Source of the DNA: Bradyrhizobium tropiciagri | GTDB taxonomy: Bacteria; Pseudomonadota; Alphaproteobacteria; Rhizobiales; Xanthobacteraceae | Assembly: GCF_018130545.1 (NCBI RefSeq) | Contig: NZ_JAFCKF010000004.1 | Span: 197,501-261,500, forward strand | Length of the DNA: 64,000 nt | Direction: 5' to 3' | Part shown: one piece after another, positions 15,980-23,986 of the stretch | How positions within the stretch are numbered: the stretch's first letter is position 1 | Layout: the number at the start of each line of letters is the position of its first letter | The notes under the pieces: model-generated | Told to the model about the DNA's origin: nothing | Seen by the model: only the letters and a program-made list of their open reading frames with translations | Databases searched by the model: none | Translations under genes and position numbers: made by a program

Positions 15980-16969
15980 TTACCTGGCGCAGTCGACGAT
16001 CACCGTACCGATCTTGTCGCCCTTCTCAACCGCGAGATGGGCGTCGGCGGTCTCCGATAGTGCGAATTGGCCGGCGATGTTGTGCGCACGGGTACCGGAG
16101 GCGAGCCACTTCGTGATGTCGGCCTGCGCGGCCGCGAGCAGCGGCGGCGGCAGCGCGAACAGCACCAGCGCGCGCACCGTGATGCATTTCTCCATCAATT
16201 CGCGCACCGGCAGCGTGGGCGTGCGGTTGCCATTGGTGGCGTAGACCGCGATGGTCGAGTTCATCGCCATGAGCTTCAGCGTGGTGGCGAGGTTGCCGCC
16301 GAAATCGACGTCGATGACGCGGTCGACGCCGCGGTTCTCGGTGAAGGCCATCACCTTGGAGACGACGTCCTCGGTCCGGTAATTGACGACCGTGTCGGCG
16401 CCGGCGAGCCGCGCCTCGGCGTCCTTGACCTGCGAACTCACGGTCGCGATCACGCGCGCGCCGCCCCATTTTGCCAGTTGCACGGCGTAATGGCCGACCG
16501 CACCGGCGCCGCCGGTGACCAGCACCGTTTGCCCTGCGATCGGACCGTCGGCAAACAGTGCGCACCATGCGGTCATGCAGGGGATGCCGAGCGTCGCTCC
16601 AGCCGCGAACGACACGTCCTGCGGCAGCGGAGTCACCAGATAGTCGGCGAGCGTGATGTACTCGGCCGCGGTGCCGAAGGCACGGCCATTGCGCTGGCCG
16701 TTGAACAGCCAGACGCGGTCGCCGACGGCAAAACGTGTGACGCCTTCACCGACCTGGTCGATGATCCCGGCGCCATCGCTGTTCGGGATCACGCGCGGGA
16801 ATTCCATCGCGCGATAGTTACCGCTGCGGCGGCCGACATCGGCGGGATTGACCCCGGAGGCCTCGAGCCGAACCCGGACCTCGCCGGACCCCGCATCGGG
16901 CGTCGGCATCTCGCCGACGGTAAGCACCGTCGGCGCCGCGCCGGCTCGTTCGTACCAGACCGCTTTCAT
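15980..16969 (-). CDS. NADPH:quinone reductase-like MDR oxidoreductase
   Basis: A 329-residue medium-chain dehydrogenase/reductase of the zinc-independent quinone-reductase type. The GroES-like N-domain runs from MKAVWYERAGAAP to about 120 (EASGVNPADVGRRSGNY, PRVIPNSDGAGII). The Rossmann loop VLVTGGAGAVGHYAVQLAKW (about 148-167) and a downstream C-terminal half complete the fold. The cysteine ligands of a structural zinc are absent. The ATG at 16969 is immediately preceded on its strand by a palindromic repeat whose end supplies the purine-rich ribosome site GGAAAGGGCGCTAG. It likely acts on enone or quinone intermediates of the surrounding catabolic group. Confidence 0.88.
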   Translation of the reverse strand: MKAVWYERAGAAPTVLTVGEMPTPDAGSGEVRVRLEASGVNPADVGRRSGNYRAMEFPRVIPNSDGAGIIDQVGEGVTRFAVGDRVWLFNGQRNGRAFGTAAEYITLADYLVTPLPQDVSFAAGATLGIPCMTAWCALFADGPIAGQTVLVTGGAGAVGHYAVQLAKWGGARVIATVSSQVKDAEARLAGADTVVNYRTEDVVSKVMAFTENRGVDRVIDVDFGGNLATTLKLMAMNSTIAVYATNGNRTPTLPVRELMEKCITVRALVLFALPPPLLAAAQADITKWLASGTRAHNIAGQFALSETADAHLAVEKGDKIGTVIVDCAR

Positions 16970-17044
16970 CTAGCGCCCTTTCCGAAGTTCGTGAACTCGT
17001 CCAGCGACCTCTTGCGCGAACTTCGGAAAGCAAGAGGGCGCTAG
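16970..17044. repeat. Palindromic element with CTAG ends, family F, first copy
   Basis: CTAGCGCCCT (16970-16979) pairs with AGGGCGCTAG (17035-17044), and TTCCGAAGTTCG with CGAACTTCGGAA inside. It directly abuts the ATG of the MDR gene and supplies its ribosome-binding region. A second CTAG-ended palindrome follows 15 bp later. Confidence 0.8.
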
Positions 17045-17059
17045 AAGACTCATGAATCT

Positions 17060-17138
17060 CTAGTGCCGCCTGACCGATTTGAAGCTCCCAATCGGCCTTG
17101 CCGCATACAGTGCAGGAGCTTCAAATCGGCGGCACTAG
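17060..17138. repeat. Palindromic element with CTAG ends, family F, second copy
   Basis: CTAGTGCCGCC pairs with GGCACTAG (17131-17138), and GATTTGAAGCTCC with GGAGCTTCAAATC. The right-hand CTAG contains the TAG stop codon (complement of 17135-17137) of the SDR gene to the right, so the repeat defines that protein's C-terminus. Confidence 0.8.
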
Positions 17139-17917
17139 AGGGTGCCGGGGAAGGCGCCGCCATCGAGCAGGATGTTCTGCCCGGTGATGAAGCCGGCCTT
17201 GTCGCCGCACAGGAAGGCGCAGGCGTAGCCGAATTCGTCGGGACGGCCGAAGCGGCCCGCGGGATTCAGCTTGGCGCGCTCGGCCAGGACCTGGTCGGCC
17301 GAGATTCCGCGCTTTTCAGCCTCGGGCTTGGCGGTACCGCGCAGGCGGTCGGTATCGAACGGGCCCGGCAGCAGGCCGTTGATGGTGACATTGTTGATTA
17401 CGGTCTTGCGCGACAGGCCGGCGACGAAGCCGGTGAGGCCGGCGCGGGCGCCGTTGGAGAGGCCGAGAATCTCGATCGGCGCCTTCACCGCGGCCGAGGT
17501 GATGTTGACGATGCGGCCGAATTTGCGCGCCATCATGCCGTCGACGGTTGCCTTGATCAGCTCGATCGGCGTCAGCATGTTGGCGTCGATCGCCTTGATC
17601 CAGTCGTCGCGGGTCCAGTTGCGGAAATCGCCGGGCGGCGGGCCGCCGGCATTGTTGATCAGGATGTCCGGCTCGGGGCAGGCCTTGAGCACGGCTTCGC
17701 GTCCCGCCGCCGTCGTGATGTCGCCGACGATCTCGGTGACGGTGACGGACGGATGCGCCTTGCGGATTTCGTCCGCGGTTTGCTTCAGCGCCTCGGCGCC
17801 GCGCGCCGTCAGGGTGACATGCACACCCTCATTGGCGAGCGCGATCGCGCAGGCGCGGCCCAGTCCCTTGCTCGATGCGCAGATGATGGCCCGGCGGCCT
17901 TTGATTCCAAGATCCAC
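17135..17917 (-). CDS. SDR-family protein with altered catalytic Tyr/Lys
   Basis: A 260-residue short-chain dehydrogenase/reductase-fold protein. It starts at GTG 17917 after AGGGAGTGAACTC. The cofactor loop is AIICASSKGLGRACA (residues 10-24) and the structural NNAGG lies at 88-92. The catalytic serine is present (NITSAA, Ser141), but the residues at +13 and +17, normally Tyr and Lys of YxxxK, are Ser154 and Arg158 in LGLSNGARAGLTG. The C-terminal GQNILLDGG motif is normal. The protein therefore belongs to a divergent SDR subgroup in which ordinary ketone/alcohol chemistry is doubtful. It is the first gene of the minus-strand catabolic group. Confidence 0.87.
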   Translation of the reverse strand: MDLGIKGRRAIICASSKGLGRACAIALANEGVHVTLTARGAEALKQTADEIRKAHPSVTVTEIVGDITTAAGREAVLKACPEPDILINNAGGPPPGDFRNWTRDDWIKAIDANMLTPIELIKATVDGMMARKFGRIVNITSAAVKAPIEILGLSNGARAGLTGFVAGLSRKTVINNVTINGLLPGPFDTDRLRGTAKPEAEKRGISADQVLAERAKLNPAGRFGRPDEFGYACAFLCGDKAGFITGQNILLDGGAFPGTL

Positions 17918-18053
17918 GAGTTCACTCCCTGTGATGTCGGGTCGGTTTGTAAAGGTTTGATGGCGTTATTCTAGCCAAGCTCGGCGGCGCCGATAAGGGA
18001 CGTGCAATGCATAAGTGCATGCCGGGCAGGAACAGGCGGGTCAACTTAATCGG

Positions 18054-18569
18054 CTAGATCCGCTGCTCCCGCCGCAGCCGCTCGATCGCCATGGTGGCTT
18101 CCGGCGGCAGAGAGCGGAATCCGGCCTGTCCTGCCGCGGAGAACAGCGGCCGCAATTGCGATCCGTTGAGGAATTGCGGCTGCTTTGCCAGTGGGACCAG
18201 CTGATCGAACACCAGGACCAGCGTGGTCACGACGAGGCCGACCCTGACCGCACCGAGCAGCGCGCCGCCAAGCCGGTCGCCGATCCCGATCTCCGCGCCG
18301 ATGGTGTCGTCGAGCATCGTCCGCGCCATTTTTCCGAGGATGACGCCGGTCAGAAGGAACAGGCCGAACAGCAGCACCCCATTGGGCGGAAACGGCGACG
18401 ACGGCAGCGTCGCGATGTGGGGCCCGATCATCGCCAGCACCGCGACCGCGATCGGCATGGCGACGAGGTAGGCCAGGATGGTGACTGCGCTGCGCAGCAG
18501 GCCGGTGGTGAAGCCGGTGACGACTGCGAACACCAGCCCCAGGGTCACGACGATGTCGAAGAGGTTCAT
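18054..18569 (-). CDS. CvpA-like integral membrane protein
   Basis: A 171-residue inner-membrane protein with four predicted membrane segments: about residues 4-22 (FDIVVTLGLVFAVVTGF), 28-50 (AVTILAYLVAMPIAVAVLAM), 64-84 (VLLFGLFLLTGVILG) and 105-125 (VRVGLVVTTLVLVF). The motifs MNLFDIVV, the GLLRSAVTILAYL turn and GDRLGGALLGAVR are the hallmarks of the CvpA (colicin V production) family; the molecular role of the family is unsettled. ATG 18569 gives the standard N-terminus; the longer frame adds a non-conserved stretch. It is transcribed alone, with the GMC gene ending 202 bp beyond it. Confidence 0.85.
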   Translation of the reverse strand: MNLFDIVVTLGLVFAVVTGFTTGLLRSAVTILAYLVAMPIAVAVLAMIGPHIATLPSSPFPPNGVLLFGLFLLTGVILGKMARTMLDDTIGAEIGIGDRLGGALLGAVRVGLVVTTLVLVFDQLVPLAKQPQFLNGSQLRPLFSAAGQAGFRSLPPEATMAIERLRREQRI

Positions 18570-18738
18570 GGATGAGGATTTCCTGCCTCGATCTCCTACG
18601 GTTCCCAGGTTGATGAAATCGGCTCGCATCAAGGACAATTGTAGCGATCAATCGTCCGTTTTCGGCAACCTCTCGATGTCCGGCCTATTCGATGCCGGTA
18701 AAGAAATCATCCTCATCGCCGGCGCTCGCCACACCCAG

Positions 18739-18802
18739 CGTCGTCCCCGGGCTCGCGCTGACGCACGCCCTCAGGTGCGCAATTGCGCACCGGGGAATGA
18801 CG
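18739..18802. repeat. Palindromic intergenic repeat, family A, partial copy
   Basis: It runs from GCGTCGTCCCCGGG to CCGGGGAATGACG and contains the perfect palindrome GGTGCGCAATTGCGCACC (18774-18791). The 3' end of the GMC oxidase gene reads into it: the palindrome codes the last residues GAQLRT, with TGA at 18773-18771. Confidence 0.78.
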
Positions 18803-20417
18803 AAGGAGACAAACTCATCCGCATCTCCGCCTTGATGATATCGGCGGCCTTCTCGCCGATCATGATGGTCGGCGCATTGGTGTTGCCGCCGATCAGCGTC
18901 GGCATGATCGAGGCGTCGACCACGCGCAGGCCGTCGAGCCCGTGCACGCGCAGCTTCGGATCGACCACCGCAAGCGGATCATCGGTGCCCATCTTGCAGG
19001 TGCCGACCGGGTGATAGACGGTGTCGGAGCGCGCTCGCAGGATGCTGCGGATATCGTCGTCGGTGCGGACATCCGCCGTGAACATGTCCTTCTGCTGCAA
19101 CGCGCGCAGCGCTGGCGCGTCGAGCAGCCGCTTGGTCATCTTGAAGCCCGCGACCATGGTCTCGACGTCGCTGTCCTCGCCGAAGAAGTTCGGATCGATC
19201 GCGGGGGCTGCGAGGGGATCGGCGCTGTTCAGCCAGACGCTGCCGCGGCTTGCCGGGCGCAGCAGACAGACATGGCAGGAGAAGCCGGTACCCCAGCGCG
19301 GCTTGCGGCCGTGGTCTTCCACCATGGCCATGCAGAAATGCAGTTGGATGTCGGGAGTTTCGAGATCGGGTCGTGTCTTCAGGAAGCCGCCGCATTCGGC
19401 GACGTTCGAGGTCATCGGGCCGCGCCGCTCGCGCCGGTATTGCCCGATCCCCTTGATGATCCGCCCGATGCCGCTCCACGACAGTCCCGAGAAATAAGGT
19501 GCGTCGGAGGCGAAGCCGAACACGAAATCCGGGTGATCCTGCAGGTTCTGGCCGACACCCGGCAGATGATGCACGCTGGCGATGCCGTGCTTGCCGAGCG
19601 CCGCGGCGTCGCCTATGCCCGACAGCATCATCAATTGCGGCGACTGGAACGCACCGGCCGAGAGGATGACCTCACGCCGCGCGCGCAGCACCTTCTTCTC
19701 CTTGCCCTGCATGTATTCGACGCCGACGGCGCGCTTGCCCTCGAAGATGATGCGGGTCGCCTGTGTCTGCGTCTCAACGCGCAAATTGGGCCGGCGGCCC
19801 ATATGGGGATGGATGTAGCCGCGCGCGGCGCTCCAGCGCTCCCCATTCCTCTGGGTCACCTGGTAGATGCCGAGGCCTTCCTGTTCGGCGCCGTTGAAAT
19901 CGTCGCGGATCCGGAACTGGGCCTCGCGCGCGCCCTGCAGGAACATCTCCTTGACCGGATTGTCGGACTGCAGGCCGGTGACGTTGAGCGGTCCACCCTT
20001 GCCGTGATATTCGCCGTCGAGTTCGGTGTTGTGCTCCGAACGCTTGAAGTAAGGCAGCACGTCGGCGTAGCTCCAGCCGGTATTGCCGAGCGAAGCCCAG
20101 TGGTCGTAGTCGGCGCGATGACCGCGGATATAGACCATGGCATTGATGGCGCTCGAGCCGCCGAGGCCCTTGCCGCGTGGCTGATAGCCGATGCGGCCGT
20201 TCAGGCCCTTCTGCGGCACGGTGTCGAACGCCCAGTTGTTGAGCTTGCCCGAGAGCATCAGAATGATGGCGCCGGGCGTGGTCACCACCCAATTGTCATT
20301 CTTGCCGCCGGCGTCGAGCACCGCCACCGAGGTCGCCGGATCCTCCGACAATCGCCCCGCCACCGCACAGCCGCCGGAGCCTGCGCCTACCACCACGAAA
20401 TCGAATGCGTCAGTCAC
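18771..20417 (-). CDS. GMC-family FAD-dependent alcohol/choline dehydrogenase
   Basis: A 548-residue flavoprotein of the glucose-methanol-choline family. It starts at GTG 20417 (GGGGGAAACATAC upstream) as VTDAFDFVVVGAGSGGCAVA, the dinucleotide FAD-binding loop. The GMC signatures are both present: GKGLGGSSAINAMVYIRGH (about 80-98) and GAFQSPQLMMLSGIG (about 256-270). The C-terminal HPVGTCKMG holds a catalytic His and DASIMPTLIGGNTNAPTI the second catalytic position (Asn). The final residues derive from a palindromic repeat that also carries the stop codon. Its neighbour is an aldehyde dehydrogenase in the same direction, so the pair may oxidise a primary alcohol to the acid. The substrate is not defined. 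Confidence 0.9.
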   Translation of the reverse strand: MTDAFDFVVVGAGSGGCAVAGRLSEDPATSVAVLDAGGKNDNWVVTTPGAIILMLSGKLNNWAFDTVPQKGLNGRIGYQPRGKGLGGSSAINAMVYIRGHRADYDHWASLGNTGWSYADVLPYFKRSEHNTELDGEYHGKGGPLNVTGLQSDNPVKEMFLQGAREAQFRIRDDFNGAEQEGLGIYQVTQRNGERWSAARGYIHPHMGRRPNLRVETQTQATRIIFEGKRAVGVEYMQGKEKKVLRARREVILSAGAFQSPQLMMLSGIGDAAALGKHGIASVHHLPGVGQNLQDHPDFVFGFASDAPYFSGLSWSGIGRIIKGIGQYRRERRGPMTSNVAECGGFLKTRPDLETPDIQLHFCMAMVEDHGRKPRWGTGFSCHVCLLRPASRGSVWLNSADPLAAPAIDPNFFGEDSDVETMVAGFKMTKRLLDAPALRALQQKDMFTADVRTDDDIRSILRARSDTVYHPVGTCKMGTDDPLAVVDPKLRVHGLDGLRVVDASIMPTLIGGNTNAPTIMIGEKAADIIKAEMRMSLSPSSFPGAQLRT

Positions 20418-20435
20418 GTATGTTTCCCCCTTATC

Positions 20436-20535
20436 GTCATTCCGGGGCGCGCGCAGCGCGAGCCCGGAATCCATTTATCGGCGTCACCGCGGCGCGATGG
20501 ATTCCGGGCTCGATGCTTCGCATCGCCCCGGAATG
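20436..20535. repeat. Palindromic intergenic repeat, family A, copy 2
   Basis: It runs from GTCATTCCGGGGCGCGCGCA to GCCCCGGAATG, with an internal pair ATTCCGGGCTCGATGCTTCG / GCGCGAGCCCGGAAT. It lies between the GMC and aldehyde dehydrogenase genes, just upstream of the GMC ribosome site. Confidence 0.8.
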
Positions 20536-20543
20536 GCGTTCGG

Positions 20544-21977
20544 CTACGACAACAATCGCATCAGCTTCTCCAGCCGCGCGATCTTCGCGCCGTAGGGCGG
20601 ATAGAGATCGGCAAGCCGGTTGAAGCGCGAGCGGTAGAACACCGGCTTCAGCTTGGTCAGCGTCTTGAATCCCCATTCGCCGTGATAGGCACCGGTGCCG
20701 GACGCGCCGACGCCGCCCATCGGCTGATAGGCTTGCGCGAAGTGGAACAGGCAATCATTGACGGTGACGCCGCCGGACACCGTGCGCGCCAGCACCGCGT
20801 CGCGGGCCGCATTGTCGGTGCCGAACCAGTACAGCGCCAGCGGGCGGTCGCGCTTGTTGATGAAGGCGATCGCCTCTGAGGCGTCGCGCGTGCCCATCAC
20901 CGGCAGCAGCGGCCCGAAGATCTCCTCCTGCATCACGGTCATCTCGGGCGTCGCATCGACGATCACGGTCGGCGGGAATTTGCGCCGATCCTTCCACTCG
21001 GGATCGTTCGCAGCAGCCGGCTGCATGATGGTCGCGCCCTTGGCGACGGCGTCGGCGACCAGGCTCTCGAGCCGGGCGTAGTGCCGGTCCGAGACGATCG
21101 AGGTGTAGTCCGGATTTTTCGGATCGATACCGAACATGTGCTGCATGTGGCCCTGCAGCCGCATTGCGAACGGCTGCACCGCGGCTTGCGGCACCAGCAC
21201 GTAATCGGGCGCGATGCAGGTCTGTCCGGCATTGAGCAGCTTGCCATAGGCGATGCGCTGCGCGGCCTCGTCGATGTCGGCGGAGCCGTCGACGATCGCG
21301 GGCGATTTGCCGCCGAGCTCGAGTGTCACCGGTGTCAAATTGCGGCCACAGGCTTCCGCGACCAGCCGGCCGATCCGGGTCGAGCCGGTGAAGATCAGAT
21401 GATCGAACGGCAGCGCGGCAAAGGCTTTTGCGATGTCGTCGTCGATATCGGTGACCGCGAGCTCGGTGGCGTCGAATTTCTTTTCGATCGCTTCGGTCAG
21501 CAGTTCGGCGAAGCGCGGCACCAGCTCGCTCGGCTTGATGATGGCGCGGTTGCCGGCCGCAATCGCGGCGACCGCGGGCGCCAGCGTGAGCTGCAGCGGA
21601 TAATTCCACGGCGCAATGATCCCGACCACGCCGAGCGGCTGCGGCATCAGCCGGTTCTTCGCCGGCGCGAACTGCACGGTGGTCGGCACCTTTTGCGGCG
21701 CCATCCACGACTTGAGGTGCTTGGCCGCGTGCTTGATCTCGCCGAGCACCAGCATGGTCTCGGCGATCGCGGTCTCGACGGTGGAGCGGTGGCCGAAATC
21801 GGCCGAGATCGCCGCCTCGAATCGCGCCTCGTTTTCGGTCAGCGCGGCGCGCAGGCGGCGTAGCCGGTCGAGCCGCGCCTGCGATGTCGGCGCCGGTTCG
21901 CTCCGCGACAGCTCGAACTGGCGGTGGAAGGTCTCCTCAAGCGCGTACAGCCCCGGGCTCTTCAATGGCCGGTCCAT
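20544..21977 (-). CDS. Coniferyl-aldehyde-dehydrogenase-type aldehyde dehydrogenase
   Basis: A 477-residue NAD(P)-dependent aldehyde dehydrogenase. ATG 21977 follows AGGGGGAACGCCA; a longer frame has no homology-like N-terminus. Catalytic Cys254 (NAGQTCIAPDY) and the general base Glu220 (VTLELGGKSP) are present, with IIAPWNYPLQ and FTGST of the cofactor site. The C-terminal GGVGASGTGAYHGEWGF and the membrane-prone tail are characteristic of the coniferyl aldehyde / fatty aldehyde dehydrogenase (CalB/ALDH3-like) subgroup. It is probably co-expressed with the GMC oxidase 126 bp downstream, together converting an alcohol to an acid. Confidence 0.9.
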   Translation of the reverse strand: MDRPLKSPGLYALEETFHRQFELSRSEPAPTSQARLDRLRRLRAALTENEARFEAAISADFGHRSTVETAIAETMLVLGEIKHAAKHLKSWMAPQKVPTTVQFAPAKNRLMPQPLGVVGIIAPWNYPLQLTLAPAVAAIAAGNRAIIKPSELVPRFAELLTEAIEKKFDATELAVTDIDDDIAKAFAALPFDHLIFTGSTRIGRLVAEACGRNLTPVTLELGGKSPAIVDGSADIDEAAQRIAYGKLLNAGQTCIAPDYVLVPQAAVQPFAMRLQGHMQHMFGIDPKNPDYTSIVSDRHYARLESLVADAVAKGATIMQPAAANDPEWKDRRKFPPTVIVDATPEMTVMQEEIFGPLLPVMGTRDASEAIAFINKRDRPLALYWFGTDNAARDAVLARTVSGGVTVNDCLFHFAQAYQPMGGVGASGTGAYHGEWGFKTLTKLKPVFYRSRFNRLADLYPPYGAKIARLEKLMRLLS

Positions 21978-22293
21978 TGGCGTTCCCCCTTGGATGACAT
22001 TTCCTTGACGGATTTTGTTGGGCGCCAAGCTCCGCTTTTGCGCGCTGTCTGGCAAGCCCCGGTTCCCGGCGGTAATTTTGTCAGGAAAACCGGTGATTTG
22101 GACGTCACAAAATCCTCAAAAACCTGCATCCAGGGCTTTCCAAACCGACCTCACATTGATACATACGCCCCGCACCCGACGGCTTCGGCCCGGGTCGCCT
22201 TCTCAGGAAGCCCTCCGGACGGATCGATCGGCGCCGTTAGACGCGTTGGCCGGCAGGTTCGGGCACTCTTTCTGCAAGGCACGCAACGGTTAA
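21978..22293. other. Intergenic region upstream of tRNA-fMet, 316 bp
   Basis: This region between the divergent aldehyde dehydrogenase and the tRNA has no convincing coding potential. It is AT-richer around 22070-22160 and probably holds both promoters. I could not identify confident -35/-10 boxes. Confidence 0.5.
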
Positions 22294-22370
<77 letters not shown>

Positions 22371-22393
22371 AATCTCTTTAACCGGCAGAGATG

Positions 22394-22421
22394 AAAAGCC
22401 CGCCTTTCGGCGGGCTTTTTT
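22394..22421 (+). terminator. Rho-independent terminator after tRNA-fMet
   Basis: AAAAGCCCGCC-tttc-GGCGGGCTTTTTT forms a strong hairpin with a T run. The A-rich left side means it may also work in reverse for the HerA-like gene ending at 22472. Confidence 0.92.
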
Positions 22422-22471
22422 CGTGTTGGGCTGCATTTCTGGATCGTGCGCTTCGCTGCCCGCCGCTCCAA

Positions 22472-23986
22472 TCACAGCGTTGAGTTGCTGCAAGCCGCTT
22501 CCGCCGGCACATCGTCCGCATTCGGATCGGCGGCCGCGGTTGCCCAGGCGAGTTCGACGAGGGTCACGATCCGCCGGCCGGCGCCGTCGAGCTGGCAGAC
22601 GATCAGGCCTTGCTCCTCGATGTAGGTCAGGAGATGCCGGGCGCGACGCAGCGAGTGGGTGCCGTAGGCGCGGGCGATCGCGGCATCGCCCGGGCAGGGC
22701 CAGCCCTCCTTCGCGGCGCGGGCGATCATCATGAAGACACCCTGCATGTCCTCGGGCAGGATGGCGGCACGCAGCGAGACGTCCTGCCACGCGTCGTCTT
22801 CCGCCATATCGGCGCCGAGCCCGGCGCGGGCGCGCGTCAGCATACGGCGGAAATCGGTCAGCTCGGGCACCACGGCACCGAGTCCCTCGATCCGGCAGCG
22901 CACCACGAATTCCTGATAGAGCACGCCGATGGCGCGGAAGCCCGCGTCGGGCTCGGCGAGGATGGCGCGCAGGATCCGGTCCAGCCGCTCACGCCGCTCG
23001 GCCAATTGCTCGGCGCTCGGCGGTGGCTCCGCGGTTTCAGGATCCGGCTCCGGTGCTGCCGGCTTGGCGGCCATCAATTGGCTGAGCAGGTCCGGTGCCG
23101 GCGCCCGGCGCGGCGACCGGGCCGCCTCGGGCGGCGGGGCTGCGAGGATGATGGCGCGTGCGTCCTCCAGCGCCGCTTCAGGCAGCGGCATCAGCCGCGG
23201 CGCCGCGTTGCGCGGCTGGGTGTCGGTTGGGCCAATGCGCAGGCCCAGCGGACGGCGCGAGAGCGCGGGGCCCAGCGCCATGAACTGTCCGCGCTCGAGG
23301 TCGCGGAAAGCTTCCGCCTGCCGCCGCTCCATGCCGAGCAGGTCGGCGGCGCGCGCCATGTCGATATCGAGGAAGGTGCGGCCCATCAGGAAGTTGGATG
23401 CTTCGGCGGCGACATTCTTGGCGAGCTTCGCCAGCCGCTGGGTCGCGATGATCCCGGCAAGGCCACGCTTGCGGCCGCGGCACATCAAATTGGTCATCGC
23501 GCCGAGCGAGAGCTTGCGCGCCTCGTCGGTGACCTCGCCTGCAACCGCCGGCGCGAACAGCTGCGCCTCGTCCACCACCACCAGCATCGGATACCAGTGG
23601 TCGCGGGGAACCTCGAACATTCCGCCGAGGAAAGCCGCCGCCCGCCGCATCTGGTTCTCGGCGTCGAGCCCCTCGAGATTGAGCACGGTGGAGACGCGAT
23701 GGATGCGCACGCGCTCGCCGGCGACCTGCAGGCTGCGCTCGGTGTGATCCTCGGCGTCGATGACGAGGTGGCCGAATCGCTCGGCCAGCGTGACGAAATC
23801 TCCTTCGGGATCGATGATGGTCTGCTGCACCCAGGGGGCGCTCTGTTCCAGGAGCCGCCGCAGCAGATGGGATTTGCCGGAACCAGAATTGCCTTGCACC
23901 AGCAGGCGCGTGGCCAACAGCTCCTCGAGGTCGATGGCCGCCGAAGCGCCGGCCGTCGTCTGTCCCATCTCGATCGCTACGGTCAT
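22472..23986 (-). CDS. HerA/FtsK-like P-loop ATPase (DUF87 type), solitary
   Basis: A 504-residue AAA-like ATPase. Walker A is GNSGSGKSH (residues 32-40) and Walker B LVVVDEAQ (Asp139-Glu140), followed by a sensor-like GIIATQRLAKL segment. This is the HerA/VirB4/FtsK pattern of the DUF87 family, DNA translocases. Residues ~285-335 form a Pro/Ala-rich linker, and the C-terminal half (about 335-490) looks like a helical winged-helix region (LLTYIEEQGLIVCQLDGAGRRIV). No NurA nuclease, SIR2 or restriction partner gene is adjacent, so a role in defence or repair is only a possibility. It is convergent with the tRNA transcript. Confidence 0.85.
   Translation of the reverse strand: MTVAIEMGQTTAGASAAIDLEELLATRLLVQGNSGSGKSHLLRRLLEQSAPWVQQTIIDPEGDFVTLAERFGHLVIDAEDHTERSLQVAGERVRIHRVSTVLNLEGLDAENQMRRAAAFLGGMFEVPRDHWYPMLVVVDEAQLFAPAVAGEVTDEARKLSLGAMTNLMCRGRKRGLAGIIATQRLAKLAKNVAAEASNFLMGRTFLDIDMARAADLLGMERRQAEAFRDLERGQFMALGPALSRRPLGLRIGPTDTQPRNAAPRLMPLPEAALEDARAIILAAPPPEAARSPRRAPAPDLLSQLMAAKPAAPEPDPETAEPPPSAEQLAERRERLDRILRAILAEPDAGFRAIGVLYQEFVVRCRIEGLGAVVPELTDFRRMLTRARAGLGADMAEDDAWQDVSLRAAILPEDMQGVFMMIARAAKEGWPCPGDAAIARAYGTHSLRRARHLLTYIEEQGLIVCQLDGAGRRIVTLVELAWATAAADPNADDVPAEAACSNSTL

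Noticed and set aside
18942-20879. 645-codon plus-strand open frame
   Set aside because: It spans the GMC gene, an intergenic repeat and part of the aldehyde dehydrogenase, all coded on the minus strand. A real gene would not track two antisense genes and a repeat.
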